DNA of 64,000 nucleotides from Isoetes taiwanensis (taxonomy: Eukaryota > Streptophyta > Lycopodiopsida > Isoetales > Isoetaceae): the NCBI GenBank assembly GCA_021234155.1, contig JAJEKV010000021.1, positions 10,283,523-10,347,522 of the forward strand. The letters are read 5' to 3'. Within the stretch, counting starts at the first letter, position 1; each line of letters opens with the position of its first letter. The position numbers and the translations under genes were made by a program. Of the stretch, positions 11,129 through 20,004 are shown piece after piece. Under the pieces are notes generated by a model, which was not told the origin of the DNA, made no database searches, and saw only the letters and a list, made by a program, of their open reading frames with translations.

Positions 11129-12903
11129 TTATTTGCTCCAAATGCACTTCAGAAGGGATCTTTGAAAGATTCCTTAAAATTCCCTAAAAAAAATCCATTT
11201 TGAAGGTTTGTTTGTGACAAGTGTGACAATTTAGGTAATTTAGGTACCCTTTTTGAGGGGTTGATTGAACATAGCTTCTATGCAAAAATATTTAATAGCT
11301 ATTTTCAGCCCCCTAATTTGGAACAAAAAATAGTTACTTATACGAAGAGTACAAAAAAATAGGCAATGAAAAAAACAGCAAGGGTTTTAGAGTGATAAAG
11401 AAGTGTTGTATTCAGAGCTTGTGAAAATTTTACAAAATTATGAACAAAATTGTCAAAAATATAGCACATTTTGACAAAGCCTCATCACCGGCACTTTCTC
11501 TTGTTTACATGTTTGTGTCATCGGACGAACTTACATTTTGCAGCAATATCAGGATGCATGTCATCCTCAGACTCGTTCAGTCCTTGATCAGTAGAGCCTT
11601 CATCCTCATCCTCACTCTCAAAACTGGATGTACTCGAACGATCTTCTTCCTCACTATCTACCAGTGAGTCTTCATCACCATCTTTTTTGGCAACCTTTTT
11701 AGGTTTATCTAATCCACATGCCGACCTTATTAAAGTTTGAGTGACCGCACAACTTATTAGCAGCAGTCAGAACAAAGTCATATGCAAGAACCTTTACTTC
11801 AGCTAGATTTATGATACTAATGTTTGCTTTAGACTTTGCTCTCTTTCCCACTCCTATTTTTACCATCTCCAAACTATAACTCCCACTGAAAGCATTGGCA
11901 GTACTTGTTCTCATCCAATGCACTTTTAATTGAGTGGGAATTCCATCCTCTCATGTTACCTCCAATACTCTAGCCAGCCAGAATGGCTTTCCAGTTTCAT
12001 CATCATCAGCTGGGACAACAACAAGCATTCCTTTCTGAATCTCTGAGACTGAACCAGAAACCCGAGCAACTTGTTGTGCCGTGCGTCTTGGGCCAGTATA
12101 CATGACTCTGTCATCTTCATCTAAGCTAAGCATTAGCTGTACATGTTCTTCTTGATTTTCAACTTGCATAGATAGAGCTTGCCTAGATGGCTAGTTGAAT
12201 GCAACGGGTCTTCGACCTTGTGACATAGCTTGTAACATGTCACGTTGCTGAGAAAAAAAATGAGGCCACCATGAAGTATCTGCCTCCCCAAAGTGGTTAG
12301 AGCATGACGGAATACTTGTCTCAATATAATCCAATGAATTGTTTGAGTCAAATGCTCTTCACTCCTTTTTACTCTTTATTATTTCTTTCAAGCTCTTTAG
12401 AGGCATTTGCTCTGCAGAGAGCATGGAAGTAGTCTCGGGGATGGTGCAAATGAATTGAATACCAGCTGTTGGCTGCCACTGCAAGGATGGCGCATATTTC
12501 TTTCCTTGTAGGATGGCCTTGCCATCTGCAAGTGAGAATTTGATCTGATGCTGAAATGTAATGTTTCGTAAGGGTCAATTGCACAGTGGCCCAATTGATC
12601 TCTCTGAAAAATCCATTTCTTGAAATCGTAAGTTTCTTCCAATATCTCGATTTCTGGGCGAGGATTGTAGGAATCTTGGATAACCTCAATCATTGCTGGC
12701 AGGTTGAGAGCTTTTTTTCGAGCAAGACGTTTAGAGAACCTACTGAACATCTGATCAATTTGATCGTGTGTATGACCAAAAAGCAGGAAACCAATCTTCA
12801 CCTTCTTGAAGATTTGTTCCTCAACTAGCATGGCACAGTAAGCAAACAATACCTGATTCTTATTCTCTCTCTCTTAGGCCCTTTGAGGCCTCCCAATGGA
12901 CAT

Positions 12904-12981
12904 AATAAACTTTCTTTCTCTTTCTCGTCGTGTTGTTTAGCTTAAACTTTCTTTCTTTTTCTCGTCGTGTTGTTTAGCTTA
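12904..12981. repeat. Tandem duplication of ~38 bp inside the transposase-like gene
   Basis: Two adjacent copies of a segment containing 'tctcgtcgtgttgtttagct'. On the coding strand it duplicates codons KLNNTTRKRKK and inserts a stop before the expected RENKN motif. It is a lesion in the gene, made after or during decay. Confidence 0.75.
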
Positions 12982-13333
12982 AGGTATAGAACTGGTGGTA
13001 TATGTTCCAGACTGGAAAGAACCTTATTCAATATTGTGATAGTGAGATTTGGATCAGCATGAATGTTTGGATAGTTCAAAAATGCCTTGCAAGAGAGTTC
13101 CCCATTAAAAACCATAGCAGCAACGACATACAGGTGTATAAAATCTTCTTCGGGAGCATCCTTAGGCACATTGACAAAGTGTGGTAGGGTGGTCTTCTTC
13201 TGGTCCATTCCATCAATAACAACCGATATGTAGTTGAGTGGTTGTTCTAGTGCCTTCTTCCGGTGTTTTGTCAATTTCCTCCTTTCCAAAGATTGTTGTT
13301 CTCTGTGCTTGTTCAGTTTCTCTTTCAATGCAT

Positions 13334-13408
13334 CTGAAATGAAAACATGTTCAGGAAAAAAACCTATCATTGAGTAGAACTAGGCAAGAGTATGTTGTGG
13401 AAGCTTAC
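13334..13408 (-). other. Intron in the transposase-like gene
   Basis: Donor AAAA|GTAAGC at 13408-13407 and acceptor TTTCATTTCAG at 13335-13334. Splicing joins LHTK to NALKEKLNKHREQQ in frame, which recreates the expected long charged helix between the cysteine pair and the DG.DQ block. Confidence 0.65.
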
Positions 13409-15134
13409 TTTTAGTGTGAAGCGTCCTTGCATTCTGTCTTTGAGCTTTTAATTTAGAGCATGTAGCACAAACAGACATCCGGTGCTTTCTAGGAATGGAC
13501 ACACGGGAAAATTCCTTTTTTCAGAGCACGGTGAAGTAAGAGTAGCATACATGGCGTCTCCAGCCTGAACACACAAATCCTTATAATTATTATAGACTTC
13601 ACAATTCGTGAAGTTGTCACTCAAGTGGTACATAGGGCTATTAGGCAATTTCTTGCAAGGCTCCTTGAAGAAGCCTTCCATCTAGGAAACACAATGAAGG
13701 GCATGAATTCTGGATATACTTCCTGAATGGCAATAGTCATTAATGCCAGGATTCTTGTCAAGCCTTTTCTTCAAGCGGTGAAGTTGTCTGCTGCTTTAAG
13801 CATGAATCATTTTAAAAGCAGTTTGACAGATGGTGTGGCCACCAGCTGTGTAAGTAAACTTGTCACCATAATCTGGCCGAATATTGAAGGCTAAGTAGCC
13901 CCTTTGGTCTAACAAAGTCATTGAGCTGTAGTTGTCACGAATCAACCTTAATTCCTTTCGTCCAATCTTTAGCAAACAACGTTGAAGACAACAATGCTTT
14001 GTATGTGTTGCCCTCAAGTGACCCTCGTCCATTAGTTTCTTTCTTCTTTGTGATGTACAAGCTTTCTTGTGTAAGTTTCGCTTAAGGTTTTCACTAGTAG
14101 GAGCTTTGAATTCGAACATGGAGTCATGTGGCTTTGCTACATCATCGTCTGAGAGATCAACATGAGGTGTTTCTTCATCGGACATGGGAGCAATGGACGG
14201 TGTACTATTAGATGCTGTGAGGTTGGGTGTAGGTAGGTCATGGATGGAGCTGGTTTGCCTTTCTCTTGGAAAAAGTAGACGAGGTTGGTGACATAGTTGA
14301 GCAGCCTTTGAAGTCTCATAAAACACAGGAGTTGCATGCTCCCACTTAGTGTAGTATCAGGTAGCAAGATGGATGGTGTTGGAGTAATTTGCGCCAGGAG
14401 AGGCTGTCTACGCTGGACTATGGGAGACGGACTAAAATGTACTGGAGGAGGGAGTTTGAGCTCGTCTTCGGGTGCTGGAGTGAACTGGATGGGTGGAGGA
14501 AAGATGCGTTGTTCTGTGAGCTATGGTGGAGTAAAATGCATTGATGGGGGCAAATGACGTTCAAGAGCAGGAGGTGGTGGAGTAAACTGAACTAGTGGTG
14601 GAAGCCGACGTGTATGAATGGGAGGGCTGGTGCTTTGAATGTCAGAGTCAGAAGTTTCCTGGCTAGCATTAGCTTCTAAAATATTTGTAATAGGATTAGC
14701 TTTCGGGGGCATTGGATAGGATGTGAAAAGCATGGGAGGATGGAGCCTGCGAGCAGGTTGTGGTGGCTCGGACGCTCTCGTTTCTCCGGCCACAATGCAC
14801 GAAGTCACAATCCTACGAACTGAAGGATGTGATATGGTACGTGCACAGGGGAACGAGAGAACGCTACCCCACTGACGCGTACCTGTACCTATCCAGCAAG
14901 ACCAGAAGGGGGAAGTTCAGGCTAGAGGATTACTACCCAGCTGGTGAAATAACAAGTTTAACGTATACAAAAAATGAGGACGAGATTCTTATGTACTGTA
15001 TTAACGATGAAGGAGACGTAGAGTACATTCTGAACAGCAGAATGTTTCGAATTAGTATGTGCAAAGCCAAAAGATGTCAACGAGTACATCTTAGAGAACA
15101 ACAAGCTTTTCCTTCTGGTCTTCATGACTTCTCC

Positions 15135-15150
15135 ATACAAATTTATACCG
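15135..15150. repeat. Isolated degenerate copy of the 16-bp palindrome
   Basis: 'atacaaatttataccg' matches the right half of GGTATAAATTTATACC. It lies in the probable first intron (donor GTATGT near 15054, acceptor before 15188) of the ParB-methyltransferase gene, as the other copies lie in later introns. Confidence 0.55.
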
Positions 15151-16208
15151 ACAGCGGACTAATTTAGCGTTTATACTGCAGGATATAGTGGACATCTTAT
15201 CTTCCGTGACTCTCTATGACGAGAGAGTTATGGTAAAAGGCTTGTGGTACCCATGTGCTAAGGAGGACATGGAGAAAGAAAGCAAACTGGAAGAGGAGGA
15301 AGAGGTGGTAATGAAAGGAATGGGCAAAAGAAAAGCCACGGTTGTAAAAACACATGCCACGAAAAAGTCTAGGACCACAAAGGCCTTGACAATCGAGGAG
15401 TCAACAGAAGCACTTCAAAAGGCTCCTGGGGCAGATATAGTTTTGAAACCCTCAAACAGATCAAGTGCTATATTAGAAAGGGTTAATGAGACAAACTTGT
15501 TGAAGTAGACAATTTCATTAACACTGAGCACGATCAAGAGGCCACCAAAAAATGAGGATGGGGTCAGAATGCTTCAGGTGAGGAAGTTGTAGGCGGCACA
15601 TGTGGCTATTCTGAAGCAGAGAATGCGAAGAAATCCACATGCACATGTGTCGCCACTTGTTGTCATGGTCGATAGAACCCAGGTCCAGGAGCTCAGGCAT
15701 TACAGGAAGGCTGACTTCGAGGACTATACTTATTATGTTCTTGATGGCACACATAGTTATAAGGCAAAGAAGAAAGCCGAAACGAGGTTTGGAAGAGCGT
15801 GGAAGCCCACATATATGTAGGGTTGATAGACAAGGAGGCGAAAATCATTGCTGTGAGCCACAACCTCGACAATGACTTCAGGTTGAAGATGAGCCTTATC
15901 GACATGATCCGCTTCATGCACCGGGAGTACGTCGAGTTTAAACAAGCACATGGAGAGGACTTCAAGAAGCAAAAGAACAAGCTCCAAGAACTTCGTGAGG
16001 CTTGTGTTACTGAGTGCTGCCTGAGTTAGGATTCTGATAAGAAGCCCATCATGGCAGTGAAGCAGTACGACAATTACTTTCAGCTCGCTTTCAGAGATGG
16101 CCAGGTAAGAACAATTACAGCCTTTCTCCTTTCAATTCTTTGCCGTTTAGCGTAATATAATCGGAAGTGACAATGAAGCCACTGCTGTATGAATCTATAT
16201 CCTAGCCT

Positions 16209-16418
16209 GTGGCGGTATTATCCTGTGGCATGGACCGGTATAAATTTATATCATGGCCCGGAATGGTATAAATTTATACCGGTCCATGCCACGGAATAAA
16301 TTTTTACAACAGCCTTCGACGGTATAAATTTATACCGAAGCCTGGAACGGTATAAATTTATACAGCGGCATGAAAAGTCTAAATATTTTCCGCGGGCTGC
16401 ACGGTATAAATTTATACC
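16209..16418. repeat. Palindrome array, ~28-bp period, in the methyltransferase gene intron
   Basis: Copies of GGTATAAATTTATACC or degenerate forms start at 16209, 16237, 16265, 16293, 16321, 16349, 16377 and 16403: six 28-bp steps, then one of 26. Perfect copies lie at 16265-16280, 16321-16336 and 16403-16418. The ~12-bp spacers differ, though several contain a form of 'agcctgg' or 'ccatgcc'. The whole array is inside the 16105-16497 intron. Confidence 0.85.
16225..16292. repeat. Perfect 26-bp inverted repeat (hairpin) within the array
   Basis: Arms 16225-16250 and 16267-16292 are exact reverse complements, from 'gtggcatggaccgg' to the mirrored 'ccggtccatgccac', around a 16-nt loop. The inversion includes both palindrome units and the spacer between, so one unit is an inverted copy of its neighbour. 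Confidence 0.85.
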
Positions 16419-17506
16419 GCGACCTAGACTCTGACTCTAGCTTTTCATGTACCACAACAGGCCGTGCACTAAACTACTTGTCCTCAACTTTTAACAGGCG
16501 TGGAATCTACAAGAAAGAATCTTCTGCATGTTCGAAGAAGGTGAATTTAAGGAGCAAGTCAGCACAGCTGGAAAAAGACCAAAGAAAAGTACTAACACCA
16601 AACAAAAGAATATGAGCATAGTGCCTTGGACACAACTACAAGGGCTGAAGAGCAAAGAAATTTTTGTGTGGCTCTTAGAGAAAGTTGTAGCTAAGGAATT
16701 TACTCAGGATGAAATGGCAAAGAAAGCTAAGACGTAAGCCGCCTTTATTGTCTACTGTTCATTTTTCTTGCTTTGTCTTATCATCTCTTTCTCTTTGCAG
16801 TCAGAAGGACATTGTTACTTGCCAGTTCGAGTTAATGAAGCAACTGAACTTAGAAGACTGGGAAGATTGCAAGCTTCTTTATCCAACATGTACGACAGAC
16901 AGCATAATAAGAAAACAGGTAGTAAACTTCAGTGGTTGGGTAAGTTTTACAGACAAAATGTTCTGTCTTCGTGCATTTGTCTTACTATTCACTTACAGAA
17001 CAAGAAGAAAGGCCTCCCAGCAGACTTTCTAAACCTGGTTTAGAGGGCCAAAAAGGAAAGACAAAGACTGAAGGCCATCGAATAGGGTAGGCAAGTCGCA
17101 ACAAGTAGTTCTGGCAGTGGCTATGAACGATTTACTACCTTTGGCCAGGACTGCTTGTACCAAGCTATACAAGGTGACTGCACTAGGCTGGGGACTGTGG
17201 TGGACAAACAGAACTTCACATTGTGCATAGCCGACATTCCTTACGGCTTTAAGATTAAAGACATCGTTTTTTATGATGAGGCTTTCACACATGTGCAAGT
17301 ACGAGCATATTTGGATGGGCTGAAGGATGTCACCATGTCAGCAAAGTGGAGGGTTATAATTTTTCACTCTGACCTGCAGACAATGTCGATGCTCAAACCT
17401 ATAGGAGCGGTCTGCAACGCCGGATTCGAAAACTGCATTTGGTAAGCTTTATCGTCCGTCATGTTTTCCATTTCATTAAAACCCTACTGTATCGCAGAAG
17501 CCCTGC

Positions 17507-17635
17507 GGTATAATTTTATACGGCTAGAGCCCTGGGGCGTAAATTTTGTGGTAGAACCTGTGGTATAAACTTATACCGCTGGTGTCTTGCGGTATGAATT
17601 TATACCGTGAGAGCAACAACCGTATAAATTTACAT
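17507..17635. repeat. Second palindrome array, in the next-to-last methyltransferase exon junction intron
   Basis: Five units start at about 17507, 17536, 17562, 17591 and 17620, i.e. 26-29 bp apart. Best copies are ggtataaacttatacc (17562-17577) and ggtatgaatttatacc (17591-17606). Flanking text again includes 'agagccctgg'. The array lies wholly inside the 17442-17681 intron. Confidence 0.8.
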
Positions 17636-18356
17636 CGTTCTCTTATTGCATTTGACTTGTCATTTCTTTTTCTGCTACCAGGCTGAAGACTAACGTCAAA
17701 GGTCATGGTGGGGGTCCGCGGTTAATAAGTTGCTTCGAGCACTTTCACATAGGTTATTACAGTGCGGATACCAAAAAGACTATGGTGCACTTTAATACGC
17801 AGAATGAAAAGTCTACGCCATGCAATGCATTTCAATTCCTTGTTGTCTTACAAAAGCTGTGAGACCTACAGAGGCAAGGCGCAGTGGTGTCCCACTATCA
17901 GAAGCCTCAAAGGCTTATTAACAATCTGATACAATGGTTTTCATGCCCAGGGAACTGGGTTCTGAACGTTTTTTCCGGAACTGGTACCACAACTATATGC
18001 GCACTTAAGCAGGGGCGTAATGTGGTGTCAGTTGACATAGACCCGAACAAAATTAGTTTCATCAAGACCAGAATAAGTTTCTATGAGTCCTTCCCTGATG
18101 AAAATGAAGAATTGGGAGTAAAGAATGGTGCTGGGGATGTCAAAGAGACCTACACTGAAATCCAGCCTCCAATAGCAGGAAGGAAAGATGAGGAGGTGGA
18201 GTTTGTGGATCTAGAACCAGTTGAGCTAGAGCCCGCCAAGCATCCTGTTCCAGTAGCCTTAGAATCAGAAGCAGGTATCTCTGGCTTTGTGACCTCTCAA
18301 GAAACAGATCCAAAGGGAGATGAGAGTCATGTGGATTGGGAAGAACCATCTCTGCC

Positions 18357-18412
18357 CGTATAAATTTATACTGACAGGTTTCAATTTTAAAATGTCAGTA
18401 TAGATTTATACG
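18357..18412. repeat. Hairpin of two palindrome units over the methyltransferase stop codon
   Basis: Arms 18357-18376 and 18393-18412 are inverted repeats with a single mismatch and a 16-nt loop. The TAA stop (18361-18363) lies in the left arm, which starts cgtataaatttatactgaca. This could form a 3'-end RNA stem, or simply be two inverted palindrome units. Confidence 0.75.
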
Positions 18413-18419
18413 AGTACCG

Positions 18420-18950
18420 CTCTACGATATTTTATAAGCTATGTAGGAAATGGATTGTATTATATCTTCATGAAGAGTTTTCAAATGGAAGCTCATTCTG
18501 TCTCTACTAGTGTTTAATTAGAGCAACTTTCTTTTTGCTACCTACTTTCTTCTTCTCATTTTGTAAATTGCACTTTAAAGGCATTTACAGATTATGATGC
18601 AAAAGGACACACTGTATTTGCTTGTATTTTCAACAAAAATAATTTGTTGGATCTCCAAAGTTAGAGTTATCCACCCCAAAACGGTCATTTTTTTTCCTTT
18701 TTCATTTAATCAAATAACTGTAAAAATGTTATTTTTTATGTGGTATTCAGTCTAAAGGTCTGCCAGGATACCTTTGTCTCCATATTTCTCTTATTTTCTA
18801 CAACCAATTGACTGTCTATACCTCCAGTTCTTAGTTCTTACCTACTGGGATGGGCATTCTTGTCCATATTAAGGGTGGGCTCTGAACACCATGTGTTCAA
18901 CAATCTTTCCTGCTCCCTATTTTGTCTCTTTTTTGAATTTTTCAAAATTT
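18420..18950. other. Element 3' flank, no gene seen
   Basis: AT-rich sequence between the methyltransferase stop and the right inverted repeat. I see no reading frame or array. It would hold the 3' UTR and subterminal DNA of the element. Confidence 0.4.
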
Positions 18951-18984
18951 TCAAAGGAATCTTTCAAACGCACTTCTTAAATAC

Positions 18985-19008
18985 GTGCGTTTCGTTTTAA
19001 ACCTTGTT
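18985..19008 (-). repeat. Right terminal inverted repeat of the 7.9-kb element
   Basis: On the minus strand this reads AACAAGGTTTAAAACGAAAC then GCAC, matching the left end with 3 mismatches in 24. It is followed on the plus strand by GATA (19009-19012). Confidence 0.75.
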
Positions 19009-19012
19009 GATA
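19009..19012. repeat. Target-site duplication GATA, right copy
   Basis: Matches 11101-11104. Together they flank the 7904-bp element. Confidence 0.75.
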
Positions 19013-19520
19013 TGGAATCAGTAAGAATATCCCAAAGCTTTTGTGCATAAGCTTTGGCATAGATCTTGTATACAGAAGATAGCAAGGTGATAGGGTGCCA
19101 GTCCAAAATTGATGAAGGCTCCTTACACTTGGGAATGAGAGAAATGCAGCCCGAGTTAAGAATTTTTTCTAGACGCCTTTGCCTCTTGAAATCCTGAAAC
19201 GCGTCGTACACATCATCACCAACCCAATCCCATAACATTTGAAAGAACTCCATAGGAATAACGTCAATTCCAGAACACTTTCCTTTCTTCAAAAGGAAGG
19301 TAGCATCTGCTAAATCATTCACCGTAATCTCTGCTTCTAGAGTAGCTCTTTGCTCCTTAGATATAATAGAATGTATCTTTGCAAGTAATACCTCCTGAAA
19401 ATCTGATTGGAAGGGAAGGCGATGAGAAGCAAAAAAGGAAGAAAAGTGGCCATGCAGAAAGAACTTAAGTTGCTCAGGATAAGAGATGAGAGACCCATCT
19501 TGAACTTGGAGAGATACCAT
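19009..19520 (-). pseudogene. LINE reverse transcriptase, N-terminal part
   Basis: Minus-strand frame with the LINE RT start: KGKCSGIDVIPMEFFQMLW (usual KxPGxDGxxxEFxxxxW), SGCISLIPKCKEPSSILDWH, then PITLLSSVYKIYAKAYAQKL. It runs on to LTDSIST, where the 7.9-kb element begins; the next residues are element sequence, not LINE. The frame has no stop over about 170 codons, so this side is better kept than the 3' part. It lacks the upstream endonuclease domain. Confidence 0.85.
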
Positions 19521-19659
19521 CGCAGAAGCTACTACTAGAGACTATTCTTTTTCACTATTCCTCAGCTCGGCCTCAGCCTTGCCTCGTCTCGGTTTGGACA
19601 AAAACATACCTATCTATGTTACTCCCATCTATGACGACCTAAAGTATCAGAAACATTAC

Positions 19660-19970
19660 CCATGAATTGACTCACACCTACTACCAATTTGAAAGTATCA
19701 CACATGAGGAGTTGACTTATATCACAACAATTTTAAAGTATCACCTATGTGGAGTTTATGCACACTTACTACTAATTCTAAAATATCACCCATGGGGAGA
19801 TTACTTACACCTACTATTGATTCCAAACTCTCATTACTTATTACACTTAGTACCAATTCCCAGGGATCAACTATGAGGAGGTTACTTATACCTACTACCA
19901 ACACTACAACCAATTCTAGAGTATCACCCATGAGGAGCTTACTCCCACCCATTTCCAAAGTATTGCCTAC
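19660..19970. repeat. Diverged ~55-bp tandem repeats
   Basis: Five to six copies of a unit with 'tatcacccatgaggag', 'ttactta' and 'cctactaccaattc', spanning about 19665-19970. Units differ by many substitutions. Confidence 0.7.
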
Positions 19971-20004
19971 TTTGAAATTTTTCTATTATTGGGCAGCGCT
20001 TGCA

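Larger units (their letters stand above)
11518..14808 (-). pseudogene. DUF7869-like transposase candidate, decayed
   Basis: Pieces in order along the minus strand. (1) 14735-14340: proline-rich repeats of the form LPPxxxFTPxP with R/H spacers. (2) 14326-13796: an acidic patch, a basic patch, then HCCLQRC and a block ending GHTICQTAF. (3) 13681-13448, then a cysteine pair in VCATCSKLKAQRQNAR in another frame. (4) a 75-bp GT-AG intron at 13408-13334. (5) 13333-12950: YISVVIDGMDQKKTTLPHF and PPVLYLKLNNTTR. (6) RENKNQVLFAYCAMLVEE and FLLFGHTHDQIDQMFSRF (12849-12740). (7) GKPFWLARVLEV, TGA at 11951-11953, then VHWMRTST, and an acidic tail to 11518 in another frame. The series DG.DQ, L.N..RENKN, GHTH..IDQMFSRF matches, from memory, eukaryotic DUF7869 proteins; the spaced D residues would suit an RNase-H-fold transposase, which is inference. 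In-frame stops also lie at 13796 and 13682, and a ~38-bp duplication sits at about 12905-12980. The true start is not resolved. Confidence 0.7.
14760..18363 (+). pseudogene. ParB-like domain fused to beta-class DNA methyltransferase, intron-containing, decayed
   Basis: Likely role when intact: sequence-specific adenine-N6 or cytosine-N4 DNA methylation in the nucleus. Exon 1 (to about 15053) is unrecognised; its start is not resolved because no in-frame ATG is seen. Exon 2 (about 15188-16104) has a lysine-rich patch (GKRKATVVKTHATKKSR, possible NLS) and a ParB/sulfiredoxin-like core: VSPLVVMVDRTQVQELRHY, YYVLDGTHS, then SHNLDNDF after a frameshift near 15810. Exon 3 is 16498-16733 and exon 4 16801-16918. 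Exon 5 (16999-17441) has methylase motif IV, ADIPYGF. Exon 6 (17682-18363) has QKPQRLINNLIQWFS, motif I as VLNVFSGTGTT, and VVSVDIDPNK. Motif IV before motif I is the beta-class order. Four introns (16105-16497, 16734-16800, 16919-16998, 17442-17681) have GT-AG ends and keep phase. In-frame stops lie at 15506, 15590, 16027, 17041, 17083 and 17860. ParB-methylase fusions are known in bacteria and phages; the introns show long residence in a eukaryote. Confidence 0.75.
11105..19008. mobile_element. 7.9-kb DNA element with transposase-like and ParB-methyltransferase genes
   Basis: Boundaries rest on three agreeing signals. The ends are inverted repeats beginning AACAAAGTTTAAACTGAAAC (left) and AACAAGGTTTAAAACGAAAC (right, minus strand). 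Both are flanked by GATA. Removing the element plus one GATA restores the LINE RT frame exactly. Inside are two head-to-head genes: a minus-strand DUF7869-like transposase candidate (about 14.8 to 11.5 kb) and a plus-strand ParB-like plus DNA methyltransferase gene (about 14.76 to 18.36 kb). Both have introns and multiple stops or frameshifts, so the copy is a fossil. A 4-bp target duplication with these termini does not match a superfamily I can name. Regions 11200-11510 and 18420-18950 inside it show no genes. Confidence 0.8.
8591..19560 (-). mobile_element. LINE (non-LTR) retrotransposon, split by a nested 7.9-kb element
   Basis: Minus-strand LINE remnants lie on both sides of the insertion at 11105-19008. 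The 5' part (about 19560-19009) holds the start of the reverse transcriptase; the 3' part (11104-8591) holds the rest of it, an RT-linked zinc-binding region and the tail. At the 3' end, in minus orientation, an AATAAA-like stretch is followed by about 25 units of TAAA. Excising the insertion plus one GATA rejoins the RT codons in frame (DSIS + STQSGFLP). The element lacks its ORF1 and endonuclease, so it is 5'-truncated. Stop codons and frameshifts in the RT show it is dead. The upper boundary is approximate. Confidence 0.8.

Noticed and set aside
16209-17635. CRISPR-like pattern: palindromic repeats with similar-length spacers
   Set aside because: Repeats are 16 bp with 10-13-bp related spacers, lie inside introns of a plant element gene, and no cas genes are present.
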